A stretch of DNA of 64,000 nucleotides from Pterois miles (taxonomy: Eukaryota; Chordata; Actinopteri; Perciformes; Scorpaenidae): the NCBI GenBank assembly GCA_947000775.1, contig CAMQGK010000604.1, positions 6,130,501-6,194,500 of the forward strand. The letters run 5' to 3'. Both the position numbers and the translations under genes were made by a program. Shown here in pieces: positions 41,699 to 55,400 of this stretch (positions within the stretch are counted from its first letter, which is position 1; each line of letters opens with the position of its first letter). The notes under the pieces were generated by a model that did no database searches, was not told the DNA's origin, and saw only the letters and a program-made list of their open reading frames with translations.

Positions 41699-43577
41699 GT
41701 ACTTGACTTAAGTCATTACATTTTATGCTACTCAAGTACTTCTACTACACAATATATCAGAGGCAAATATTGTATAGTCACATTTATCTGACAGCAGACT
41801 ACTAGTGCAGATTTAGATTATTAAAATATTACAAATATTACAAAATATGATCAACTTATAAATGATGATGTGTTATTATAAACTGAGATAGCCAGCTGTA
41901 GGCCTGTAGTTAAGATTAGCTCCACCTTTACCAGCTGCAGCATTAAAAATGAGGCTTACACATGAATGCATCAATAAATATTATAAAAAATATATATATT
42001 TTTAAATGGGTTAGTCGGCATTATGAGCACTTTTAGTTTTGGTACTTTACCTCGGGGGTCTCAAACCTTTGGGGTAAGGGACCTCTCACAGTGAAGAATA
42101 TTTTCCAAGGACCCTCCTCATAACTGTAACACTGATTACGTATAAGGCTTGCTATCGTTAGTACTCTGCAACGCCATTGGAACAACTGTATTTGTGGACT
42201 CATTTAGCATTTACAGCCTACACATCAAGTAACTGATCTCAAAAGCTTCAGAAAAAGAACAATAGCGAGACTGGTGTAGTCCTAATAAAGACAGATGTTT
42301 AAACAGTAAGTGCTTCAACTTCAAAATAACAGTAAATAACAGTTTGACAGTTTTTTTGTGTGTGGTTCGATATGGTTTGAGTGACAGTGACCAAACAACC
42401 CACCGACTGTCATCAAAATTTGCTAAATGCTGATTGGTCTGCGAAGTACCTGGCACATACAAAGCCCAGTCAAACCTTTTACTGGATGCTGTCTGATGAT
42501 GCCATGTCTCCCTGCTGACGCCTCTGTGAAGCCCAGGAGGAAGTTGCTCAACAACATTCCTGACATACTCTGGAGCTGCCAGTGGTCACCATCTTATCCG
42601 ATCCCTCCCATCAAAGACATACAGACAGTACACATACAGTAACACATAAAACCACAAGAATGAGTCCTTTACTGTGACTGTTGGAAAAAAATAACCTGTG
42701 TTTTATTATCTAATTGTCCCTGTAGTTGTTGAAGAAGCACTCAAATCTTGAACTTGTGGAAGCAATACCAAAGTACTTTACAAAGTAAAAGTACTCCATT
42801 AAAAGTCCTGTATTCAAGTTCTTTCTCAAGTAGAAACACTGAAGTATTATTAGCAAATTTTACTGTCCAGTTAAAACATGTCAACATCCCATTTTGTTCA
42901 TTTGGAATTTAAATATTTTTTATGTGACCTAAATAAACAATATGAAACCCTGTTGGATTGATTTTCTTCACTTGTTGATAGATGATGACTTCTAAAACTG
43001 TACTTATCAATAGTAAAAATGGTCATTATGTAGAAAAATTGAGTATTACATTACTGTAATATTACTCGTAATAGTTTAATACATAAGTATTTTAATGTTG
43101 TTGGTGAAGTTGAAGCTGATTTAAACTACGTATATATACCATACCATACCATACATTTAAAACAATATATTACGAGTGTAAATTCTTTATCTACAAAGTA
43201 ATTAGTAGCTCTCAAAGAAGTACAAAGTACAACTGTATCCGAATTATACTTAAGTACAGTAGTTGAATAAATGCACATCTTGAACCTAATAAGCAGCTGA
43301 AAACATCCTAAAAATAAAGAATAAGCTGAAATAAATCCTGCTCGTTTGCTGCGACAAAACACTTTGCTGTGAGAAAACACTTTAGGTCTTCATGTTTATG
43401 TCATTATGCCGATAAACAAATAAATACGTTATGGAAGAAAAGTGCTGTAACAAATTATTTATGTGGATGACCAAACGACTGCGACAAAAGACAGGCAGGC
43501 TGTGATTACAACAATGAACAAAGACATGAGTCATACTCAATTACACATTGTCTCCTTTACAGAAAAGTAAAGAGTCA
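40346..43577. other. Repeat-rich spacer between the two angulin genes
   Basis: Two fragments of the CAGTGGTGGAA family lie at about 41270-41330 with 41697-41770, and at about 42730-43280 (ctcaagtactgtagcccact, aagtactttacaaagtaaaa). A (TTA)n run is at 41660-41697. The 121-codon plus-strand ORF at 40791-41156 has no recognisable domain. Confidence 0.5.
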
Positions 43578-43592
43578 TCTCTCTCTCTCTCT

Positions 43593-43651
<59 letters not shown>
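43578..43651. repeat. Compound (CT)n(CA)n microsatellite
   Basis: A run of CT (43578-43593) is followed by CA (to 43651). No coding content. Confidence 0.96.
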
Positions 43652-43655
<4 letters not shown>

Positions 43656-44559
43656 GTACCAGACAGCAGAAAACACGATGGAAGAAAAGTAAAACTGACA
43701 GATTTTTCTCCAGAAAACCAACATGGAGGCAGGAACAATAAGGTTGGTGTAAAGTTAGATGTTAAATAAGTACTAAATCAGTAGGCCAATGTGTGTTTTA
43801 TATATATAAAATGAGTGTGTGCGTGTGTGAATGATGAAGGTGTTGTTTAGCTGTTGACTCTGCAGTGATAAGAAAAGGCTGAATAAAAGTTATCAAATCA
43901 AAGGCACTTCATCTTGAGTACACAGTCACACTGGTAAGCTTAAACAAACATAATCATTTACAAATTACAGCGATCATATCACCCCACACACATAAATAGG
44001 CCAAGTTTACGTAGAAAAATGCCTTCATAGTGTAGTACAAAATCCTTTAAAAGGCAAGGTACAGTTCATTACCTTAAAGGTTACAAAAGAATTACAACAT
44101 TTCATCAGGCTTCAGTCCCTGGGACTTGAGCTACTTTGTTCAAACTCTAAAATGTTTTAATGAAGATGAACAGACAAACAGGGAGGAGACAAAATAATGT
44201 TACTGTGTGGGTCACACTGGGTCAGAGGCCAGTATTAGTGAATACTCTCATTAGTTCAGTCAGTGTAGGTTTCTGTTTGACATGCGTTTACTGTATGTTG
44301 TCATGAAGTTCAAAATGTTCCCATTGACCTTTCAGTGGCACTCCAGCAGTTTGGGCTTTATTTAATATCTTCAGATCTCTCTTTCTGTCTTATGTTGCTT
44401 TAAAAATGTTTACAATATATACTAATAAAATTAGACTTCTTTTCGAGCTGATAAATGTTGCTACATGGCATTGAAACAGCTCATTTGTATGTATGACAAA
44501 GTTACTTAAATCAACCATAATAAATATTTTGCCATATTGGAGCCATTTCAGAAGCTGTA

Positions 44560-45170
44560 AACACTGGAGTTGTTCCGATGCTGATATCCAAAATGTGTCC
44601 GATGCTGCCCAAAATTTGGTATTGGTGAGTATGCCAGTCTATGCACCGATCCAATACCATAACTTGTTAACAAAAAAAAGATCAACTTGTTTAACTGGAA
44701 ATCAGTTCTTCTTCACTGTGCTGTCGCCCTGGATGTATCTGGCAACTACTGTTTTAGAGCAGCAAAGTAACGAACTGATGGCAGGCAGAAAATGTCAGGC
44801 ATTTGGCAATATTTCAAAGTGGAAATCCAACAAGTAAAATGGCAATATGTGCAGGAAGGCTTCTGTTTGGAGGGGTGGCACTAGTGTTTCCAATTTCAAC
44901 ACCAGCAATCTTACAAAACATTTGAGGACGCATCACGTGAAAGAGCAAGACAACTTCAACAAGGCAAAGGGGAGAAAAAAAGGATGAACTGCAACATCAA
45001 ACACTGGAAACTGCACTCAAACGACAACATAACTTCCACAATTATTACATTATTATTACATTATCACACTGCTCGGATCAGTAATTGGTAGCAGCCAATA
45101 CCTTATGGTCAGGTATAAGGAAGGAAAGGTACCGGGAAGGACAAAATAGTATCAGAACATCTCTAGTAAA
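44560..45170 (+). mobile_element. hAT-type transposon relic with BED zinc-finger remnant
   Basis: The left end ttgttccgatgctgatatcc and the right end agtatcagaacatctctagt are inverted counterparts. Around 44775-44980 the plus strand reads AFGNISKWKSNK, a stop, then CRKASVWRGGTSVSNFNTSN and LTKHLRTHHVKE. This is the C-x-x-C..H-x-x-H pattern of a hAT BED finger, though the first Cys pair looks decayed. The in-frame stop at about 44834-44836 and the short length show it is dead. It lies in the presumed 3' flank of the ildr2-like gene. Confidence 0.75.
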
Positions 45171-46864
45171 TACACTTGTAAAAAATATATATATTGCTAT
45201 ATTAAGTTATGGCAAATATTTTAGCAAACAGTTGCTTATTTAGATATCTAGCCATTACAGAGCAATACAGTCATTCATGAGGAGTTGTATTTGTGTTCAC
45301 CCCTGATGAATGGAAGTCCAATAATCACTGATTTTAGTGTTTTGGTCTCCTAACAACTCCTCGGGGAAATATGGGACTCTTCAGCAGCTGAATGCTCCAC
45401 CAAGTTCACCAGCTAGTCTCTGACTGTGTCTGTCCGCTGTTGATAGGTAGGTAGCGTACAGTCAGTTTTTTAAAAACTAAGAACACATGCCTGCTGCTGC
45501 TGTAAACAGGGTGATGAGAGCAGAGAGAGTGAACAAAAACAGTAAAGTTGCAGACCACAAAACCAAATAACTGAGCTGAAAGATGCTACAAGGCTCTATA
45601 CAGTTGGAGGGAACTGCGAAGTCACTACAAGTGACATCTCTCACATTAATGATCCATTGTCAGTATAACAACACTGGCTGTGCACAAACTGTTACAGGGA
45701 TAGCCAGCTGTGTTTATGATGTGATATTAAATGTTCATCTACAATCTTCATCTGTAGAGTGTAAAGTGTACGGAAGAAGCAGATCACATGACATGGTTAA
45801 GCTGCATTTGAGTCATTAACTGAGGACTGTTCACAGCCTATTCAATTTGAAAGATCAATGGTAAATGAGGAAACTCCGACACTTTACCAACCAATATTAC
45901 ACTTCTTCCTAACATACCGTGGCTCAGGGGAAAATTGCCCAGATATACTAGGAGCGATGACACAACACTGATTAACTGTCAGTTATTGGCAGTGTCCATT
46001 TTGACCAATGAAAATAGGTTGGAGGTGCGCAAAACATTGTATAAATGGAGCCAGGGCAACACAGAAAGCAACACTTTGCCTGTCCACTAATGCACGGAGT
46101 AGGTTAATACTGAAACAATTAGATGTTTGCATCACGTCCAGTTAGAAAGAGGTGTAAGTCAGGGACAGACTTGTGTGTTTATAAGGTCCATGTTTACCTG
46201 ATGCAGCTTTAAGAGTGTTTGCATCATTTTGTCCACCCCACTCTGTAGTTATACATCATATCAACATATGATAATATTGTTTACTGCTACCACCTTTAGT
46301 TAACATTCAAATATCCTCACAAGCCATCTGAATTAGGTGCTTTAGTCCCTGAATGTGTTACTGAATAGTACAGGGTGTGTATTGTCATTCAGCTGAAGCT
46401 GCAGTCTGTCCTTTACAATAATGCTGTTGTCATATACCTCCTTTTCTACAACTGTGTTATTTAAAGCAGATATCTCATCAAGTGGAAATGAATGCACTCA
46501 TTGTGCTGGAAGTGTAAAGCAAGTCTTTTCTAAAGGGACGAGAGGAGACGAACAGCGTTGTGCTGGGAGGGACAGTCCAGGTCATAGACCCAGCCCACAT
46601 CAGTTCAGTGTTAGTCCAGCTGAGATATAAATGAGGCAGCCGGTGACAGAAACACAACAGCGATGACTTCATTCAGCGACGTCACAGGTAGAAACCCCAG
46701 TGACAGTCTCGATAGTGAAAGTGTTTCTGTTGTCCATTTCCTCACTGATTCAGCTTTTGCTTGACGATCAGTTGCATAATTTTGCAATCAGAGTCGTTTC
46801 AGTCATCTTTCATCAGCTGACATGCGGCTCCTGTTAGTGCTCAGTCTGTGTGGCTTTCAGTCCA
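45171..46864 (-). other. Probable 3' UTR and flank of the ildr2-like gene
   Basis: No coding exon and no repeat family was recognised. It lies directly downstream of the stop codon at 46865-46867. The minus-strand polyadenylation signal was not placed. Confidence 0.35.
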
Positions 46865-47427
46865 TCAGACGATGAGGGAGTCCCGGCTGAGAAGAGTGCT
46901 CTGGAGAGGATAAAAAAGTGTAAGTGATCAGCACAATAGCAGAGAGTTTACACGACAATATGAACACTTCTTTTTCAGGAGAATAAGGTAGTAAACATTA
47001 GCCAAACAGGGTTATTATGGTGAACCCGGGACAAACTGTATTTCAACTGTTTTTCAAATTATTTGAAGGTTTAAACCTCTGAAAGACAGTTCTGGTGAGT
47101 TAATTTATCGTGTACAGGAAGTCTCTGATGTTGAATACCATTTTGACCCAGGTTTGTCAGGGAGGAGACAAACAGTTATGATTGTTAAGGAGAGTAGTTG
47201 GATACAGAACAGAGTATTCTACCTAGTTTTCATTGTAGTAGCGTCTGAACCTGACCTGTCAAAAGTACAACAACAATACTTAACTGCAGGCCTCCAAACC
47301 TTTTTTGTACTGCAAGTCAGAGTTTCTCAACCAAAGAGCTAGGATAAAGAGTTGAAAAGCAAAGAGCCCAAACGCTGGTGATAATTTGACAATAGCTGCT
47401 GCCATATTGGACTAAAATTTGTATTAA

Positions 47428-47476
<49 letters not shown>

Positions 47477-47484
47477 CACATACA

Positions 47485-47532
<48 letters not shown>

Positions 47533-50500
47533 GTAATTTTGTTTTGTTTTACATTCGTACTGCACTTTTTAGACGAATGCTTTACTGCCATCTGGTCCTT
47601 GCTTTCAGTCCAGAATGGAGGAAGCGTAGCTCTGCTGCTGGGCGCTGATGTTGCAATGGAACAAACAAGTGATTTTCACTTCTTGGCAATATACCAATGT
47701 TCTTTGGCTGGGATCCCATGTGGGGACGACGACATAAAGATGCTCTATTCTAATCTACTCTATTCTCTATTCTTTTCTGTATATAGTTCCTAAACTATCC
47801 GAAAGTCCACCCCTGACACTGAGGCTTTTTGCCGCCAGGAACTAAATTTGATCCCTGGTTCCTAAGGACAAAATGCAGAATTAGTTCCTCAAAAGGATCT
47901 TAGGCCCTTAGGAAAGTTCCTTCAGTGGAAACACCCTAGTAGACTCCCTTAAAAGCAGGGAAATACAACATGAGGGTTAAACACTATGCCGTTAGCCTAT
48001 GTTTAACATTTTCATCAATAACACACCAATGACTAGTTTTCATAAATTAGAAAAGATACTACATGAGCTCTCCTCCTTCCTCGAATGTAACTCACCACTT
48101 TCCGGTTCTTGTCTCTGGGCTCGTCTCTGCGACCGGGCAGGGAATGGGCAGGAGGTTGAGAGGAGCGAGTGTTTGCCGGGAGCGGATGTGGCGACAGCCT
48201 GTCAGTTCTGCTTCGCTCTGTGTCTGAGTGAGGAGGCAGGGACTCTGCCTCAGGCCTGGTACTGGGCGAGCGGCTGCAGAGCCGACTAGATTCCCCGCTG
48301 CTCTTTTTTGAGCTGCTCTTTGAGGGTGTGTCTGAATCCTCCTCACCCCGGGTCCCACTCTTCCCCTGGCTGACCCCTCGCAACTTAGCCTTACGCTCCA
48401 GCAGGCTGTTCAGGAACGTGCCATCGTAGTCCTTCTCTTGAGAAGAACTTGATGGCGGACTGACTCTGGGAGGAGGTGGGGCAGGGCGCTCGCTGTCCCA
48501 AGTGCCCCTCCTCTTTTTGGGTGAAGAGAGTGGGCTTATGTCATGTCCGTTTTTCTTATTTCGTCTGAGATGATCTTCGCGGTCGCTGTTGTCTCCATGC
48601 TCATTTTCATCATTGTGGTAATGCTGAGGCGGACCATTACGGTAGGAAGGATATCGACTGAACTCCTGAAGCTCCATTTCATAGTCTCCCCTGTCTTCTT
48701 CTCTTTTCAATTCCCCTCTGCCGCCTCTCTGTTTGTAAGAGGCAGCAAACTCCTCCAGCTCATCCAGCGAGCCGGTTCGTCCGGCAGTACGGTACGTCTT
48801 CCTGTGCAGATGTTCTGAACGAGGGTTCCACCTTTGAAATACAACATGAGGCCGAGAGAGGACCCACAGGGAGAGGGAGGTGACACAGGGAAAGGATGCA
48901 AGAGAGGGTTGTGAGTAATGTGTATATTCAATCTATATGAAGATGTTCAGAATCTTAAGTCACAAGTAACAGGATTACAGTTAGCTCTTTCCAGTAAGCT
49001 CATTGCTTAAACATCATGTACTGTATGCAGGAAACCTGTGTTCAGTACACACAGTATCTGTACCTGTTGTGGTTGTCCTCCTCGCTGTGATTCTGTTGCC
49101 GCTGACTTCGGCCGGGCCTGCGTGACTGTGAGGAGGATGGAGGGTCATCACTGTACCGCCGCGGAGGTAGAGGCTCTTCCTGGCAGCGTCGGGGCTCAGA
49201 GTCGGCGTCGTCCCGATATCGTTGGGGTGAAGGGGGATTGTCGCGGTAACGCTGTGGCTCTGGGCTGCGGTTGTCACGGTAGCGTTGGGGCTCAGGTTGA
49301 AGATCGTGGTCAGGGATGGCAGGCAGAGCTTTTTTCTGGACGTTTCGGTAAGTTTGGCGGAAGCCGGTTTCTCCCTCGTGGAGGGAGCTCAGCTCAGACA
49401 GGCTACAGGCTGGACACGTCAGAACGAAGGAATAGATAAATGATGAATGACCGAACAGACAAATAGACAAATGAAAACACAGAACTGAAGTGAAACAAAT
49501 ATAACAAAGACATTGCAGAGGAAGAAAGTCAGAGTCAAGGTCTGCAAGTGATTGCACAGTGTTGTAGAGAGAATTATAAAAACATGTTATTGTTATAGAA
49601 TATATCATAATATCATAAATATATTGTTTCAGGTATGTAGGCATGCACACCTGCTACTACGTGCATCTGAACTACAGGAAATTCAATACGCAGCATGCTT
49701 ATGCAGAAAGGCATGCCAAGACAAGCTCAAGGGAATTTAAATAGACAAAAAGACACTACCAACAGTATAGACAGAGAAGCATGCATTTTCTATAGAAGAT
49801 TTTGACAGCATTGTCAGAGAGCAAGTCCACAGGATGGGTTTCTGGAGCTTACACTGCTGGCTGGTGGACCTGGCAGGGTTGAAGTGAGCCAGTTGTTTCT
49901 CTACATACTGTAGCACCCTGAGAGAGTCCTGATCCTGAGGCGAAGGCACACGGTAGGGAACCCCTACAGCATGCATCGGCACTGCAGATACACACTTCAC
50001 CAATCAGCATGGAGAACTTCTGTTTGTCTTTGTGTGTCTGTCCATTGTGTATTGATCACCACACTGGTGCTTTTGCTTGTTTTCACTATTTTATTTTAAT
50101 ACTATTGTTTCAGGTCAAAATTGCAGAATAAAATAGTTAACACACAGTCACAAGAACATTCACATCAACTTACAACATTCACAAATACAAATAAAACAGG
50201 AAGTGAACGAAAACAATTACATTCCTCCACACATTTCTGAATGTAGTACTTTAAGTTCTCATACAGCGTCTTCTTGTAGATTATTTAACATCCAGCAAAT
50301 GCAACATTAAAAGATGTTTTTTTCCAAGTTAAGAATAAACTCTGGGGATGATTTTGATCAACTAAGAGATAAAATTATGGTTTTTCAAAATTTGTAAAAA
50401 CACTGCTTCACTTGCTAATAAAGAGTAACTCACCTGCTGTGAGCAGACTGCCATCTGAAGGGGGAACAGAAGACATCTTGTCCACCAGAGAAGGGGGTGC

Positions 50501-52437
50501 GATGGGGACCATTGTTGGGACACCAGTGACAAAGTATGGAGGGTAGGCAGGTGTCTGAGGGGTGGAGGTCCCCGTCTTTATACCTTTACCTGCTTCATAT
50601 ACTACAAAAGCAACAAACAATCCCATTCAGACTTTCCCGAAAACATTGTGGAAAACACATTGTCACTCCCACAGTGTCAGTTCTCAGTACAGTTAACTTT
50701 AGCACTGTGTGTGTGTTTATACTCACAGTGTCTTGGGCAGCAGCAAGTGTCAGGGCAGCACCAGCAGCTGACGTAGCAGCAGCAGGAATGAGGACAACAC
50801 TGACACCAACAAATCCCAACCAACAGAAGGAATAAGACGCCGCCCAGCGCCACCGCCGACACAAACACCCACTCTGCAAGTACACACAACACAGGATCCT
50901 GCATTTAGATAAGAACCAACACATGCTGACAGAGGAACAGTTTGAACTGATCAAACCACTGTGTGCTCGTCATAGACAGACATAGACATTTGTGTGAAAT
51001 TGGTGAATGTTTGTGTCAAATTTGAAGAAATTCCCTCAAAGTATTCCTGAGATATCACGTTCACAAGAACGGACCGGACTCGGCTGTAACCAGCACAGGT
51101 GACACACAAATGTCTTTTTGCTTTTGAGAGTATTTTACTGGGTATTTATGTACTACCACTGTGCAAAATCAATATTCAATATTCAGTGCAGTATTGAGAT
51201 TTTATATTTCATATTCATGTGTAATATTGGGAAACCACTCAGTCTATTTTTTATATCTTGTTTTGTACTGTTTACTTACTAACTACACTATGTTGTTATT
51301 GTTTACTTGCTTTTGCTTTTACTTGATTTATGAGATCATATTTTTACTGCCCCCCCTCAGTTCTTTCTAACTCCACATCAACAGCAGCTCGCAACACACA
51401 GCTCCTCTGGAGCCACAAAAGGCTTTATCCAACTTTTTTCCCACATATTCAGTCTCACTCCCCAAGACATGTAAATGGTGTATAATCGGTGGAGCTTCAC
51501 TTACTATGTCTGTATTTTAGCAGTGGTTTGTACAGCATGCCTCTACGTTTACAATGACTGTAACCCAGTTGTACACTGTATACTATTTTAACCTTATTTT
51601 GAGAATGCTGAACACAAATAAATAAACAATTCATAGTTAAATGGACATACGGATAGTAGTGGTAAATAATTAATTAAGGTCTGATTCTTTACTGTTTACT
51701 AAGGTCAACAACATTAAACATACATACAGTATACAGTCTTTCTCTATTTAACAAGGGAGCTATAGATGTGTTAATGTGTTTGTACATTAAGTTTATAACA
51801 AAAGAGAAATCCCTGACAGTCCGACAGGTTTAGCAAATTACTGCAATAATAAAGTGTTATAAATTATTATGAATGAAATTATATCCTTTCATCCTTAATG
51901 TGATGTACTGGATGTTGAGATGGATCATGGCATAGTGAGGAATCATTCCTGTAAATCTCAGACATCAGCTACAGGAGAAAAGGCTGGATTGTTGAAAAAT
52001 GTGTCTTCTATTATTGGGAGTTTTATTTACTTTGTCCTGTTTTCTAGGAAGTAAATGTTTTTTTGTTCTCTTAGGAAGAAACATATCAGAAAAAAAAATT
52101 ACAACAAAAAACAAGATGATTTTACACACAGTGTTGGATTATTAGAGTGTTGAAGTGAGGGATCGGCAAGTACAACAGATAAACTACATGTATCTGTCTA
52201 CAGGGACAACGCAAAGGAAAGGGAAGGAGATAAGGCATTATCCTAAGGCAGATAAGGAAATCTTTAACAATGTAAAACCAAGGACAACATTGTCTCTCTA
52301 AAAACACACACATGAACGCACACACAGGAAACCAGATTTTGGTACAGGAAGGAAATCACGGTTTACGCTGCTCTGAAAGATACTGAAGATTTGGCTGTGA
52401 CAACAAATTATCTTGTAATGTGATCTCATTATGAACC

Positions 52438-52475
<38 letters not shown>

Positions 52476-55400
52476 GGATTGTTGCTAACAGTACATCTTT
52501 GACATTTCAGAGCACTATGGGAGTCGATGTGGACAACAAAACGTTATAATGCAACACTAACACCAGCGATAAGCTTAAACCATTCTGGCTGAGTGACTCA
52601 CACCATTTCCAGACAAGTCATCCCTTCATTTATCACACTCCCCACAAACTTGGTGATAATTAAATGCGTATTACAGGAATTTAATGGGACATAAAAAAAA
52701 CTCCCTCCCTCTTGACCGCTGTTTTTTACTGGGTAGTCCAAATGATGTGAGATGACATGCTAACCACAGCCATAAATAACTATAATTACCATAATAGCTG
52801 TTTTTCAGCGCAGCTCATCATAGTGGGAGTGACGGCCAGCTCATTATCTGACGGGTGTGGATCTGACCGTTTCTGACAGTTTAAAACAGCTCTGAGCTCT
52901 GTCAAAGCTTCACTATAGCTGAATCACACACATTTGTTACATTATTGACTGCTGTGAGAGGGGAATAGGTTAGACAGCATCAGAGCAGTTAGCATAGGAA
53001 CCGTTAAACATGGTGGAAAATGCTTGTATGCCTCTATCAGATTAAGTCAAATGCCAAATGTAAGAACCCAGTCTTCTTCTAAATTTCTTATGCAAAAATC
53101 CATCCTCGGGACCACCACCATCCAAATGGTTCCTACACCCATAGTTAGAGCAGTAAGTATGGTTAGTATGAAAGGAAGAAACCAGGTGAGGGCGGGAATA
53201 CATTATGCCCCTACCTGGCATAATCTTCAAATCAAAGCCTGGCAGGAGATCTTCAGGCACACCTGAGAAACCTGGAGAGAGACAGAGCAAAGGTGACAAC
53301 AGGAGGAGGAGAGGGAATGGGGTCGATATAAACGATTGATTCATAGGAAGTTGTCACAGCAGCATGCAGGAATAGAGAAGAAAGAAAGCAGGAGAGATAC
53401 AGAGAAAGATATATGGATATAGAAAGGTGGCAGGTCAACAGCAGCATGCATCCGAGGACATTATGGTCTTGTTCCAGAAAGTCTCCAGATCAGAGGAACT
53501 GAGAAGCAGCCTGATCATCTGGTTTCTGATATCCAAAGCTGTGAGGTTATCTGTCTGGTAAGAAGACAAGCTGGAACACGAATCCTTCTCATGAAGATAA
53601 CATGATAAACAGGCAGGAGCTGTGAGTAATGTTACATGCAGAGCTGCAAAAATCATAGGTGGGAATGTTCCTCCTGTCCAGAGCCAGCAAACAGCAACAA
53701 GACTGCAGAGAAACATCTTGTTCCTGAAACTATTTCTTTGTCTTTCCGTTGTCTGGCCAGTAAGAAGAGAAGACCTGGAGCACCATGAGTCATTTACTTC
53801 TCCTGATAATAATCTCTCCCTCCGATCTGACAAATCAAACCTGCTTATCAATTAAAGACTTTATTTGTTATGATATATAGATAGATATAGATAGATATAA
53901 TAGATTACGTTGATATTCTGAGATAAATTACAGATATTTACTATAGGAAGGGATACTTAAATTTGAACATTGCATAATTTTAATAAAAACAACAGTTTTA
54001 TGGAGGGGCTATGTGTGGGACTATTTCTCAGCTGGGAACCTCACAAGACTCCAACATATTTCCCTAAATGTCAAACTACTCCTTTAACTACAGCTCCAGT
54101 GAGGCTTTGACAGCGAGGCAATGGCAGAGACTGATGGGATATGTTATTGATAAATGATAAAATAATCCCAATTTTATCTTTAAAATCATAGACTGTATAT
54201 AATAAAGATGGACGACATGGTAGCTCCTCAAACGTGAAGCCAAAACGCCTTGATCGCCCCCTGGTGGCTGGGAGGTCATAAAATAGGTCATAAATCCTGC
54301 CTCCTCCGCGTTAGTGGATGGGACATGGGCCAAACTAAAAAGTCACAGAACACGTCAAACAAATTTTTCCCAAAGATGGTTTCTGTCATTTTAGGTAGCT
54401 CTTATCATGCTGATGTATGGTCACTACTGCGACTGAGACTCTGGATCTAAATGATGTCAAAATCTCTAGATGGCAGGGTTAGGGTTAACCCCTGTATCTG
54501 GGATATGGTGTGGAGTGAAGTGGTGACGCGTCATCCATCTTTATGTGCAGTCTGTGGTTAAAAATCCTGTCACCATGGTGTGATCCATGGTGGTTTTTGA
54601 ATAAGAAACTTTATTCTTCTAATTCCCATCAGTGTATATTGTGACATGAGTTGTGGCTGATATATAAGCTTTCTTTCTATTGTATATATATTTTATATAT
54701 GCAGTGAATCTTTTTTTAAAGTCAAGGGTTTAGTTCTGGTCATTTTGGCGGGAGGTGGGATTGATTGACTTCTACACAGAAATAGGCGTTTAAAAAAAAA
54801 TAAAGTAGAAACAAATGTCCCTAAAACCCATCACCACCTGCTAGTTGTTGTTTGTGATATCTTGCTGGTGTTTTGTCTTTGTCCTTGCGTTTTTTTTTTT
54901 TTCATTTCTTTTAACGCAGCTTTCAGCAGATGTCTGATTGAAACATTAGCGTGATAGATAACAGGGGTACAAAACATGTATGAGTGTGTTTTCTTTGGGT
55001 GCACATGTCCATGTGAGCAGTGCACGCAAGTTGAAGCTTTGTGAAAAATGGAAAAAGTGAGAGGTTGAGTGTAATGTGAGCAGATACTGGAGTTTTACTT
55101 CAGCGCAGGAGAAACTGGACTGGAGAAACAGAGCAGGCTGGACTCCCTTGGCCTGACTCTGGCTGACAGTGCACATACCTCACTTAGTATCTTTCTGGAA
55201 GGCTTAACAGGTTCTTTGCTGGATTTGAAAACAGAAAGAAACCTATTAGCTTTACTGAGAAGGAGCTGAATCACCACATGAATTCAAACAACCAGGTGCT
55301 GTAATTTGGATTTAAGGCACCTCTAATTTTGTATTCATCTGTAGTTTTTTGTCTTCTGTCTCCCTTACACTCAAGCAGTTGAAGGCAGCTTACTTGTGGA

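Noticed and set aside
49038..49439. 133-codon plus-strand ORF
   Set aside because: Antisense shadow of the GC-rich coding exon 49064-49409.
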